DNA of 64,000 bases from Pseudooceanicola nitratireducens (GTDB lineage Bacteria; Pseudomonadota; Alphaproteobacteria; Rhodobacterales; Rhodobacteraceae). The stretch lies in the NCBI RefSeq assembly GCF_900109195.1, contig NZ_FNZG01000004.1, forward strand, positions 186,001-250,000, read 5' to 3'. The notes under the pieces were generated by a model. It saw nothing but the letters and a program-made list of their open reading frames with translations, did no database searches and had not been told where the DNA came from. Below are positions 40,091 through 48,257 of this stretch, in pieces. Numbering within the stretch: the stretch's first letter is position 1; every line of letters begins with the position of its first letter. The translations under genes were made by a program, and so were the position numbers.

Positions 40091-42210
40091 TGGCCCATTT
40101 GCTGCGCCTTCTGATCCTTTGCCTGATGCTGCCCGGTCTGGCACCGGTCGCGGCCCTGGCCCAGCAATCCGACGCGCCTGCCGTGCTGGTGGCCGACCGC
40201 GTCTGGCTGGAAGGCCAGAGCCGCGTGATCGCCGAAGGCGCGGTCGAGGTGATGCAGGGCGATGTGCGCCTGCGGGCCGCGCGCGTCAGCTATGACCGCG
40301 ACAGTGAACGGCTTTTGATCGACGGGCCGATCATCCTGACCCGGGGCGAAAACGAAGTCATCGTTGCCGATGCGGCGGAACTGGACCGCGACCTGCGCAA
40401 CGGGCTGATCCGCAGCGCCCGCATGGTCATCAACCAGCAGCTGCAGCTGGCCGCCGCCCGGCTGGACCGGGTGGATGGCCGCTATGCCCAGCTGACCCGC
40501 GCCACCGTCAGTTCCTGCCAGGTCTGCGGCACCCGTCCGCCGCTGTGGCAGATCAAGGCCCGCCGGGTGATTCACGACCGCGAGGAAATGCAGCTGTATT
40601 TTGACGACGCGCGGATGGAAGTGCTGGGCGTGCCGATCTTCTGGACCCCGCGCCTGCGGCTGCCCGACCCGAACCAAACCCGCGCCACCGGCTTCCTGAT
40701 CCCGTCGATCAAGCGGAACTCTCAGCTGCTGACCGGGGTGAAGGTGCCCTATTTCATCAAGATGGGGGATCACCGCGACCTGACGCTGACGCCCTATCTG
40801 TCGTCGGAAACCACGACGCTGGAATGGCGCTATCGTCAGGCCTTTGCCAATGGGCGCATCACCTTCGAAGGCGCGGTCAGCGAAGACACGCTGTACAATA
40901 AGGGCCGGGCCTATGTTCAGGGCTATGGTCAGTTCGACCTGCCGCGCGACTTCGACCTGTCCTTCACGATCGAGGCGGTGACGGATGACGCCTATCTGAC
41001 CGACTACGGCTATTCCGATGCGGACCTTCTGGAAAGCAACGTCACGATTTCCCGCGTGCGGTCCGACGAGTATATCGAGGCCCGGCTGGGCCATTACTTC
41101 ACCCTGCGACCGGGCGAATCGAACAGCGAAATCCCCTCGATCGTTGGCAACGTGCTGTATGAGAAACGGCTGTTCCCCCGTCTGGGCGGTGAGCTGCGGT
41201 TCAAGGCCGAAGAACATAGCCACCTGCGCTATTCCACCACCCCGGGCCTGGGCCGCGACGTCGTGCGCCTGAACGCCGAGGCGCTTTGGTTCAACACCTG
41301 GACCCTGCCCCTTGGGCTGCGGGCCGAGGGACTGGTCGGCGTACATGCGGATGGGTTCATCACCCGGCAGGACGCCCTGCCCGCCAACCAATCTGGTGTT
41401 TCCCCGACCGCCGCGCTGACCCTGCGCTGGCCCTGGGTGCGCAATCAGGCCAATGGTGTGTCCGAGGTGATCGAACCGGTGATGATGGCCGCCTGGACCG
41501 GCGGATCCGGTCTGGCCGTGGCCAATGACGAAAGCACAAGGGTCGAATTCGACGAAGGCAACCTTTTGTCGCTGTCGCGCTTTCCTGCGCCCGACCGGCG
41601 TGAACACGGGCTGCGCGGCGCACTTGGGCTGAACTGGACGCGGATCGACCCGCAGGGCTGGGACGCGCGGCTGACCTTCGGTACCGTCTACAAGGCCGAC
41701 GTGGATGGCAATTTCTCGCCCTCCTCGGGGCTGCGCAATTCTGTGTCGGATCTGCTGATCGCAGGGCAATTCCGCAACCAGGCGGGGCTGTCGCTGACCG
41801 CGCGCGGGCTGTTCAACCACGATTTCAACATCAACAAGGCCGAGGCGCGGGCGGGCTGGAGCTCGGACCGCTATGCGCTGTCGGCCAGCTATGTCTGGCT
41901 GTCGGCCGATGCCACGGAAAACCGGCCCTCGAACGTGTCGGAATGGCTGTTTTCCTCGGACTTCGACCTGGGCCGCCACCTGCGCGGCAGCCTTGAAGGC
42001 CGCTATGACATTGCCGCCGATGAACCGGTTTCCGCCGGCATGGGCCTGCTTTATGCAAACGAATGTGTCGAGGTCGAGCTTTCGGTCTCGCGCCGCTTCG
42101 CCTCTTCCACTATCGTCACGCCAGCCACGGACTTTAGCCTGACCATCGGCTTGCGCGGTTTCTCGGCGGCGTCCGCATCCGGACGCGGCGTTGCGAAATC
42201 CTGCCGCTGA
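40087..42210 (+). CDS. lptD: outer-membrane LPS assembly protein LptD
   Basis: 707 aa. Signal peptide 1-25 (cleavage after ALA). Residues 30-160 are the periplasmic OstA/LptA-like jellyroll (VLVADRVWLEGQSRVIAEGA), and the rest is a large beta-barrel with alternating aromatic strands, ending SLTIGLRGF. Cysteines occur as CQVC (144, 147), as NEC near 658 and near the end in KSCR, compatible with the disulfides that lock LptD. It inserts LPS into the outer leaflet with LptE, which is not seen here. Confidence 0.92.
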   Translation: MMAHLLRLLILCLMLPGLAPVAALAQQSDAPAVLVADRVWLEGQSRVIAEGAVEVMQGDVRLRAARVSYDRDSERLLIDGPIILTRGENEVIVADAAELDRDLRNGLIRSARMVINQQLQLAAARLDRVDGRYAQLTRATVSSCQVCGTRPPLWQIKARRVIHDREEMQLYFDDARMEVLGVPIFWTPRLRLPDPNQTRATGFLIPSIKRNSQLLTGVKVPYFIKMGDHRDLTLTPYLSSETTTLEWRYRQAFANGRITFEGAVSEDTLYNKGRAYVQGYGQFDLPRDFDLSFTIEAVTDDAYLTDYGYSDADLLESNVTISRVRSDEYIEARLGHYFTLRPGESNSEIPSIVGNVLYEKRLFPRLGGELRFKAEEHSHLRYSTTPGLGRDVVRLNAEALWFNTWTLPLGLRAEGLVGVHADGFITRQDALPANQSGVSPTAALTLRWPWVRNQANGVSEVIEPVMMAAWTGGSGLAVANDESTRVEFDEGNLLSLSRFPAPDRREHGLRGALGLNWTRIDPQGWDARLTFGTVYKADVDGNFSPSSGLRNSVSDLLIAGQFRNQAGLSLTARGLFNHDFNINKAEARAGWSSDRYALSASYVWLSADATENRPSNVSEWLFSSDFDLGRHLRGSLEGRYDIAADEPVSAGMGLLYANECVEVELSVSRRFASSTIVTPATDFSLTIGLRGFSAASASGRGVAKSCR

Positions 42211-42248
42211 GGGTCGACAAGACGATGATAAGACAAACGGAACTGAAC

Positions 42249-43463
42249 ATGCGCCTGACTTTTCGCCTGATCCTGTGTTTGCCCCTTCTGCTGGCGGGCC
42301 ATGCCCTGCCCGCCCTGGCGCAGAGCTTTTCTCCGGCGATCAAGGTCAATGACCGCGTCATCACCGAGTACGAGCTGGACCAGCGGATGCGCATGCTGCG
42401 CCTGTTCCGCACGCCGGGCGACATTCCCGCCCAGGCCGAGGAACAGCTGATCGACGACCGCCTGCGTCTTCAGGCCGCCGGCGAACTGGGGATCGAACCG
42501 ACCCCGGAACAGATCACCGCCGGGATGAGCGAATTCGCCGCCCGCGCCAATCTTAGTGCGGATCAGTTCCTCGCGGCCCTGCGCCAGGGTGGTGTGGCCC
42601 CCGAAACCTTCCGCGACTTCGTGCGCGCCGGTGTGGCCTGGCGCGATGTGGTCGGGGCCAAGTTCGGCCCGCGTGTCCAGATTTCCGAACAGGAAATTGA
42701 CCGGGCGATTTCGTCCGGCGGGGCCTCGGGTGCGACCGTGCAGGTCCTGATGTCCGAGATTTTCCTGCCCCTTGAAGAAGGCAGCGAAGCCGAAACCCGC
42801 GCCCTGGCCGACCGGATCCGCCGGATGAGCGCCGATGGCTTCGCCCGTGCCGCGCGCGAGAATTCCACCGCCCCCTCGGCCGGTGCCGGTGGCCGTGTGA
42901 ACTGGGTGCCAGTGTCGAACCTGTCGCCGCAGCTGCGCCAGGTGATCCTGGGCCTGCGCCCCGGTCAGATCAGCGCCCCGGTCGAGATCAACGGACAGAT
43001 CGCCCTGTTCCTGCTGCGCGCCATCGAGGAAAGCGAGAACCGCGCGCCGACCTATTCCGCCATAGAATACGCCGCCTATTACATCCCCGGCGGGCGCAGC
43101 GATCAGGCGCTGGCGCAGGCCGCCAGGATCAAGGCCCGTGTCGACACCTGCGACGACCTTTACGGTGTGGCCCAGGGCCAGCCCAAAGAGGTCTTGGAAC
43201 GCGGCATCAAGGTGCCCGGAGAGATCCCGCAGGACATCGCCGAAGAGCTTGAGAAACTGGACGCGGGCGAGGTTTCGACCAGCCTGACGCGCGCCAACGG
43301 GCAGACCCTGGTCTTCCTGATGCTTTGCGGGCGCAGCTTTGACGTCTCGGGTGCCGTGTCGCGTGAAGGCGTGGCGCTGGACATCCAGAACCAGCGTCTG
43401 GGCAGCTTTGCAAACGGGTACCTTCAGCAGCTGCGGTCCGAGGCCCGGATCATTCGCCCCTGA
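42249..43463 (+). CDS. surA: periplasmic chaperone/peptidyl-prolyl isomerase SurA-like
   Basis: 404 aa. Signal peptide [20 protein letters not shown] then PALAQ, cleaved before [10 protein letters not shown]. An N-terminal SurA chaperone domain with [18 protein letters not shown] is followed by one parvulin-type rotamase domain ([20 protein letters not shown] to [11 protein letters not shown]) and a C-terminal segment. SurA escorts outer-membrane proteins such as LptD, fitting its place after lptD. ATG 42249 is used because the signal peptide then begins properly; 42225 would add eight residues. Stop overlaps rsmA. Confidence 0.88.
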   Translation: MRLTFRLILCLPLLLAGHALPALAQSFSPAIKVNDRVITEYELDQRMRMLRLFRTPGDIPAQAEEQLIDDRLRLQAAGELGIEPTPEQITAGMSEFAARANLSADQFLAALRQGGVAPETFRDFVRAGVAWRDVVGAKFGPRVQISEQEIDRAISSGGASGATVQVLMSEIFLPLEEGSEAETRALADRIRRMSADGFARAARENSTAPSAGAGGRVNWVPVSNLSPQLRQVILGLRPGQISAPVEINGQIALFLLRAIEESENRAPTYSAIEYAAYYIPGGRSDQALAQAARIKARVDTCDDLYGVAQGQPKEVLERGIKVPGEIPQDIAEELEKLDAGEVSTSLTRANGQTLVFLMLCGRSFDVSGAVSREGVALDIQNQRLGSFANGYLQQLRSEARIIRP

Positions 43464-44302
43464 TGGCTGCGATCGACGGTCTGCCCCCGCTGCGCGATGT
43501 GATCTCGACGCATGGACTTGCGGCAAAGAAATCGCTTGGCCAGAACTTCCTGCTGGACCTGAACCTGACCGCGAAGATCGCGCGCCAGGCAGGGGATCTG
43601 TCGGAATGTGACGTGCTGGAAATCGGGCCCGGCCCCGGTGGCCTGACCCGCGGCCTTCTGGCCGAGGGCGCGCGCCGGGTGCTGGCGATCGAGAAAGACG
43701 CCCGTTGCCTGCCCGCCCTGGCCGAGGTGGCCGCGGCCTATCCCGGCCGGCTTGAGGTGGTGAATGGCGACGCGCTGGAGGTTGATCCTTTGGCGATGCT
43801 GACCCCGCCGATCCGCGTCGCCGCCAACCTGCCCTATAACGTCGGGACCGAGCTTCTGGTGCGCTGGCTGACGCCGGATGTCTGGCCGCCCTTCTGGCAA
43901 AGCCTGACGCTGATGTTCCAACGCGAGGTGGCCGAACGGATTGTCGCGGCCCCCGGATCCAAGGCCTATGGCCGGCTGGCGCTTCTGGCGTCGTGGCGGG
44001 CGGATGCACGGATCGTGCTGAACCTGCCGCCCGAGGCCTTCACGCCACCGCCCAAGGTATCGTCCGCAGTGGTGCATCTGACCGCCCTGCCCGAGCCGCG
44101 CTATCCCGCCGATCCCAAGGTCTTGGAACGCGTGGTGGCCATGGCCTTCAACCAGCGCCGCAAGATGCTGCGCGCGGCCCTCAAGGGGCTGGCCCCGGAT
44201 ATCGAGGACCGTTTGATCGCCGCCGGCATCAAGCCGACCGACCGGGCCGAGACTGTCACGCTGGAGCAGTTCTGCGCGCTGGCGCGGGCGGTGAAGGGCT
44301 GA
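43463..44302 (+). CDS. rsmA: 16S rRNA (adenine1518/1519-N6)-dimethyltransferase
   Basis: 279 aa. KsgA/RsmA methylates two adjacent adenines in helix 45 of 16S r[23 protein letters not shown], the SAM-binding [15 protein letters not shown], the catalytic motif NLPYNVG and the C-terminal [15 protein letters not shown] are intact. The start codon shares one base with the surA stop (TGATG). In many proteobacteria pdxA lies between surA and rsmA; it is absent here. Confidence 0.97.
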   Translation: MAAIDGLPPLRDVISTHGLAAKKSLGQNFLLDLNLTAKIARQAGDLSECDVLEIGPGPGGLTRGLLAEGARRVLAIEKDARCLPALAEVAAAYPGRLEVVNGDALEVDPLAMLTPPIRVAANLPYNVGTELLVRWLTPDVWPPFWQSLTLMFQREVAERIVAAPGSKAYGRLALLASWRADARIVLNLPPEAFTPPPKVSSAVVHLTALPEPRYPADPKVLERVVAMAFNQRRKMLRAALKGLAPDIEDRLIAAGIKPTDRAETVTLEQFCALARAVKG

Positions 44303-44355
44303 CAGCGGGGGCGGTGCGGCGACCGTTTGCGGACGGCGGGTGTTTGACGGGGTGA

Positions 44356-44414
44356 ACAGGCCGCCTGGGCGGCCTGTGCCTCCGGCGGGGATATTTATTG
44401 AAAACCAAAGAGGG
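44356..44414 (+). repeat. composite intergenic repeat, copy 3
   Basis: Perfect 10-bp stem ACAGGCCGCC / GGCGGCCTGT (44356-44377, loop TG) followed by GCCTCCGGCGGGGATATTTA and the A-rich AAAACCAAAGAGG tail. It lies between convergent rsmA and the P450 gene and may terminate rsmA. This copy has only one hairpin. Confidence 0.6.
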
Positions 44415-45776
44415 TCAGGGGGTCGTCTGATCCCGCGGTGTCAGCACCAGGTGGATACCGTCGCGGGCGCGCACCGTGAGGTGGGCGATCGGCACCGGGG
44501 GCGCGCCGGTGGCGGTGATGCGGAAATGGCGCAGGATCATCGAAAGCAGCAGCGGACCTTCGACCATGGCAAAGCCCGCGCCCGGACAGACGCGTGCGCC
44601 GGCCGAGAAGGGAATGAAGGCATCGCGCAGGCAGGTCTTGCCGTTTTCCGTCTGCCAGCGGGTCGGGTCGAAGCCATCGGGATTGTCCCAGAGCCGCGTG
44701 TGTCGATGCAGGTGCCAGGGGCTGAGCACGACTTGGGCCCCTTTGGGCAGGGTGCGGTCACGGAAGCCCTCGGGACAGGTGGTTTCGCGCACCATCATGG
44801 GCACGGGCGGATAGAGGCGCAGAGCCTCGCGGAAGGTGTCGCGGGCGCGGCGCAGCTGGCCCAGGGTGGCGAAATCGGGGGTGTCGAGGGCGCGGAATTC
44901 CTGCGCCAGCTCTTCCTGCCAGTCGGGGTGGGTCGCCACGAGGTAGAGTGCCCAGGCCAGGGCGGAGGCCGAGGTTTCATGCCCGGCCAGGAAGAAGATC
45001 GCCACCTGGTCGACCATTTCCTGCGTGTCGAAACACGCGCCTGTTTCGGGGTCGCGGGTCGTCATGATCTTGGTCGCCAGGTCGTCGGGCGCGGTGCCCT
45101 TGGCGATCTGGTCCTGGCGCGCGGCGGTCAGATCGGTGATCAGCCGGCGGATGTCGCGCGCGGCGAGCAGGGTGGCGCGGCGGTGCAGCCTGGGAAACCA
45201 GCGCGGCAGCGGCACGAAGGCGGCCAGGTTCAGGATCGGAGACGACCGTTGGTAATCGCGGAACCGGGCAAAGACCTGAGCGGCGGTTTCATGTTCGATC
45301 GGAACCGAAAACAGCGTGCGAAAGATCACGTCGGCGGCGACATGAGAGGTCTCGGCCTCGATTTCCAGGGGTTGGTTGGTCTTGGTGGCCAGGCGGGCCA
45401 CGCAGGCCTCGGCCGCGGCCAGCATGGCGGGGAAGGTGTCGCGCAGCCGGCCGCCTTCGAACGCCGGGTCGATGATGCGACGCTGGCGTTCCCAGGTCGG
45501 GCCATTGGTCAGGAAGACCGAATTGCCCAGCAGCGGGCGCAGCCCCTCGCCAATGCGGTCGGATTTGGGGAAATCCCCGGGCCGGTCCTTGAGCACGGTT
45601 TTCACCAGCTCAGGCTGGTTCACCAGGTAGGAGCGGAAGAAGGGCGTGCGGAATTCGGCCATCCAGGCGCGGTAGAGCTTGGCCGGTTGCGCCGAAAGGA
45701 TGTCGCGCCGGAACAGCCGCATGTAACGCCAGAGGCTGGCGCGGTCGGGGCGCGCGGGCGGCTTGGGCGGGATCAT
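44415..45776 (-). CDS. cytochrome P450
   Basis: 453 aa, full length for a soluble bacterial P450, although proline-rich at its start (MIPPKPPARPDR). I-helix oxygen motif FLAGHETSAS, K-helix ExxR in FREALRLYPP, and the haem-ligand signature FSAGARVCPGAGFA are all intact. It therefore should mono-oxygenate an organic, probably lipid-like, substrate. No ferredoxin or reductase gene is adjacent. ATG 45776 overlaps the stop of the preceding membrane hydrolase gene (45773-45776), which implies co-translation. Substrate unknown; the closest type by motif is CYP4/102-like class, which I cannot verify. Confidence 0.88.
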   Translation of the reverse strand: MIPPKPPARPDRASLWRYMRLFRRDILSAQPAKLYRAWMAEFRTPFFRSYLVNQPELVKTVLKDRPGDFPKSDRIGEGLRPLLGNSVFLTNGPTWERQRRIIDPAFEGGRLRDTFPAMLAAAEACVARLATKTNQPLEIEAETSHVAADVIFRTLFSVPIEHETAAQVFARFRDYQRSSPILNLAAFVPLPRWFPRLHRRATLLAARDIRRLITDLTAARQDQIAKGTAPDDLATKIMTTRDPETGACFDTQEMVDQVAIFFLAGHETSASALAWALYLVATHPDWQEELAQEFRALDTPDFATLGQLRRARDTFREALRLYPPVPMMVRETTCPEGFRDRTLPKGAQVVLSPWHLHRHTRLWDNPDGFDPTRWQTENGKTCLRDAFIPFSAGARVCPGAGFAMVEGPLLLSMILRHFRITATGAPPVPIAHLTVRARDGIHLVLTPRDQTTP

Positions 45777-46996
45777 GCCAGCGACCTGTAGCGGTTCACC
45801 GGGGCGGTGATGCGGGATTTCGACGGCGGCTTGTCGTGGTAGCGGGCATACAGTGTAAGTGGACCGCCGGTAATCTGGAAGTAATCGTAGTGATCGGGCC
45901 GGTCGAAGGCGCAAAGGTATTGAAAATGCAGCCGGAAAAAGCGCCAGCGCAGCTGTTGCCAGCGGTCGGGCGACAGGGTCTGGGTGAAGGCGGCCGAGAG
46001 GATCAGGGGGTGGCGCTGGTCTGCGGGGGCGACGCCGGTCACCGCCACCGGATCGCAAAGCGCGAAGGCACAGCCGTCGCCGGGGGCCGTCACGTCGACC
46101 CAGGTCAGCGCGTCCGAGGCCGAGAGAAACGCCAGATCCGCCCGCAGCCGCGTCGCCCGCGGCAGGAAGGACACCATGGGCACCACCTGGCCAAGGGACA
46201 GGAAGGACAGCGCCGGGCCATCCGCCGGCACCCGGCCCGCGCGGATCAGGTCGGACAGGATCGAGACCGCCAGATGCGCGCCCGAGGAATGACCGATTAC
46301 CAGAACCTCGTCCACGTCGGCAGTGAGGCCATCGGCGATGGTGTTGGCGAAATCTGAAATCCGCTTCTCCAATGCATCAGGATTGGCCCCGAGGTATCTG
46401 GCAGAAAACGAATAATCGTGCATCAGGTAATAGGCGAAGAACCGGTTGTCGCGGTGCTTGAACCAGCGCAGGACCGCCCAGGCCACAAGCGGTGCCGCCA
46501 GCCAGCCCGCCGGGGCGAAGACCGTCGTCGCCCTGGCGACGAGGGATGAGAGCCCCCAGCCCGCCAGATAACCCAGGCCAAGGGCCAGAAGCAGCTGAAA
46601 CAGAAGAAACATCACCGGGTAAAGCGCGGCGATCACCGGCCCCTTGCGCAGCCGCATCAGCCGGAATAGTGCGCCGGTGAATATATAGACCGAAGCCGTC
46701 CGGATCAGCGCCAGATAGGTCGCGGGGATCGTGGTCGCCATGCTGTCGCGCACGATGTCGGACCACAGCAGCACCTCGACATCCGTCTCAACCACCTGGC
46801 CGTCGATCTGCGCGCTGACGTGCCAGCCATAGGGGCCCTTGGTGGTCTTGGGGCGAAGCGCGATCTCATAGCCCGAGACAGCCGCCTGAGCCGCGCTTTC
46901 GCTGCGATACAGCTCGCGGTAGCGGCGCGGGTGGATCGGGTCGTAGCCGGGGATATAGAACACCCGGCGTCTGCGGACGGGGGAAGAGCTGCTCAT
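45773..46996 (-). CDS. membrane protein with alpha/beta-hydrolase-like domain
   Basis: 407 aa. Two or three hydrophobic segments between about residues 100 and 180 (VIAALYPVMFLLFQLLLALG, GWLAAPLVAWAVL) follow an N-terminal soluble part with RRRRVFYIPGYDPIHPRRYR. The C-terminal half contains VLVIGHSSGAHLAVSIL, a nucleophile-elbow sequence of serine hydrolases, and a late KPP-rich tail. No well-known family is recognised. It is coupled to the P450 gene by a 4-base overlap and may act on the same lipid-like compound. Confidence 0.75.
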   Translation of the reverse strand: MSSSSPVRRRRVFYIPGYDPIHPRRYRELYRSESAAQAAVSGYEIALRPKTTKGPYGWHVSAQIDGQVVETDVEVLLWSDIVRDSMATTIPATYLALIRTASVYIFTGALFRLMRLRKGPVIAALYPVMFLLFQLLLALGLGYLAGWGLSSLVARATTVFAPAGWLAAPLVAWAVLRWFKHRDNRFFAYYLMHDYSFSARYLGANPDALEKRISDFANTIADGLTADVDEVLVIGHSSGAHLAVSILSDLIRAGRVPADGPALSFLSLGQVVPMVSFLPRATRLRADLAFLSASDALTWVDVTAPGDGCAFALCDPVAVTGVAPADQRHPLILSAAFTQTLSPDRWQQLRWRFFRLHFQYLCAFDRPDHYDYFQITGGPLTLYARYHDKPPSKSRITAPVNRYRSLA

Positions 46997-47053
46997 CTCT
47001 GCCTCGATACTTTTCCGGAGGATACCGGATTAACGCGGCAAGATTAAGACGGA

Positions 47054-47803
47054 TTAACCAAGGGTGGCGAGGCCCGGGAAGGTCTCGAGCAGCCAATAGG
47101 ACATGGCCGAAAATCCGCCGGTCAGCATCAGCAGGCCGATCGTCCACAGAAGCAGGCCCATGATCCTTTCGATCCGTTCCATGTTGCGCTTCATCCAGGC
47201 GAGCGTTCCGGTCAGGCGCGGCAGGAAGGCGGCGACCAGAAGGAAGGGAATGCCCAGCCCAAGCGCATAGACCGCCAGCAGAGAGGTGCCGCGCAACACC
47301 GAGGCCTCTGACGCGGCAAGCGACAGGATCGCACCCAGTTGCGGGCCGATGCAGGGTGTCCAGCCGAAGGCGAAAGCCAGGCCCAGCACATAGGCACCGA
47401 AGGCCGATCCGCCCTGATCGCCCGCGTCCAGCCGCGCCTCGCGATCCAGGAAGCCGATGCGGTAGACGCCCAGGAAATGCGCGCCGAAGATCATCACAAG
47501 GATCCCGGCGCCGGTGTTGAAATAGCCCTGGTACTGCAGGAACAGCGTGCCGACATAGGACGCCGCAAAGCCAAGCAGCAGGAAGACGGTCGAAAGGCCC
47601 AGGACGAACATGAAGGCCGTCACCATCGCCTTTCCGCGCCGCGTCCCCTGGCCAAGGTCATTCAGCGTGACCCCGGACATATAGGCAATATAGGGCGGCA
47701 CGATTGGCAGCACGCAGGGGCTGAGAAAGGAAATCCCCCCGGCAAGCAAGGCCACGATCATGGCAGGCAGCAGACCCGCGTCGATGATATCAATCCCGAA
47801 CAT
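47054..47803 (-). CDS. ccdA: CcdA-type thiol-disulfide transporter for cytochrome c biogenesis
   Basis: 249 aa, six membrane helices. CcdA carries reducing equivalents from cytoplasmic thioredoxin to periplasmic partners that prepare apocytochrome c. The two redox cysteines are Cys30 in ISFLSPCVLPIVPPYIAYM and Cys151 in FGWTPCIGPQLGAIL, in helices 1 and 4. ATG 47803 starts the first helix correctly; the open frame extends upstream with non-homologous residues. Divergent from the TusA-like gene. Confidence 0.92.
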   Translation of the reverse strand: MFGIDIIDAGLLPAMIVALLAGGISFLSPCVLPIVPPYIAYMSGVTLNDLGQGTRRGKAMVTAFMFVLGLSTVFLLLGFAASYVGTLFLQYQGYFNTGAGILVMIFGAHFLGVYRIGFLDREARLDAGDQGGSAFGAYVLGLAFAFGWTPCIGPQLGAILSLAASEASVLRGTSLLAVYALGLGIPFLLVAAFLPRLTGTLAWMKRNMERIERIMGLLLWTIGLLMLTGGFSAMSYWLLETFPGLATLG

Positions 47804-47893
47804 GCGCCTAGGGTTAGCCGGTTCCCGCGCCCGCGTCACGCCTGCTTCACGCGGCGTGTTGTCACAAAGTCGTGGAGGCGCTAGGGCTTGGGC

Positions 47894-48133
47894 ATGGATG
47901 ATGTTGACCTGAATGCGGTTGATCTGGACGCGCGGGGGCTGATCTGCCCCCTGCCCGTGTTGCGGCTGCGCAAGCGGCTGATGCCGCTGGCCCCGGGCGA
48001 TGCGTTTTCAATGCTGACGGATGATCCCGTGGCCGCCATCGACATCCCGCATTTCTGCGCCGAAGAAGGGCATGAGGTTCTGGTGAACCGCGTGCAGGAT
48101 GACGCGCGCCTGTTCGTCCTGCGCAAGGGCTAG
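47894..48133 (+). CDS. TusA/SirA-family sulfur carrier protein
   Basis: 79 aa, one domain. LDARGLICPLPVLRLRKRL carries the invariant cysteine (Cys18) of the CPxP motif on which sulfur is carried as persulfide. Such proteins deliver sulfur for tRNA 2-thiouridine or for molybdenum cofactor and sulfur oxidation pathways. Other Tus proteins are not encoded nearby. ATG 47894 is chosen so that the first strand is complete. Located 90 bases from divergent ccdA, also a thiol protein, but a functional link is only suggested. Confidence 0.88.
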   Translation: MDDVDLNAVDLDARGLICPLPVLRLRKRLMPLAPGDAFSMLTDDPVAAIDIPHFCAEEGHEVLVNRVQDDARLFVLRKG

Positions 48134-48157
48134 GTCCGGTCGCGCCGGTCCATCACA

Positions 48158-48175
48158 CTGGACTGTTCGGTCCAG
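48158..48175. promoter_or_regulatory. second copy of the CTGGAC-GTTCG-GTCCAG palindrome
   Basis: CTGGACTGTTCGGTCCAG differs from the core at 34367-34384 by one base (C to T). It lies between the tusA-like stop and the rne terminator, where no plus-strand gene follows, so here a 3'-end hairpin role is at least as likely as an operator. Confidence 0.35.
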
Positions 48176-48203
48176 GCTTTGCATCGCCCCGGTCAGAACG
48201 AAA

Positions 48204-48227
48204 ACAGCCGCCCCGGAGGGCGGCTGT
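48204..48227 (-). terminator. terminator of rne
   Basis: Perfect 10-bp stem ACAGCCGCCC / GGGCGGCTGT, loop of four. On the minus strand TTTTCGTTCTG follows the stem; it lies about 30 bases after the rne stop codon. Confidence 0.8.
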
Positions 48228-48257
48228 CTGTGTTTCGGGGTCTTGCGATCAGACCGA

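Noticed and set aside
39961-41979. 672-codon open frame antisense to lptD
   Set aside because: Shadow of a well-recognised lptD gene; no RBS or domain.
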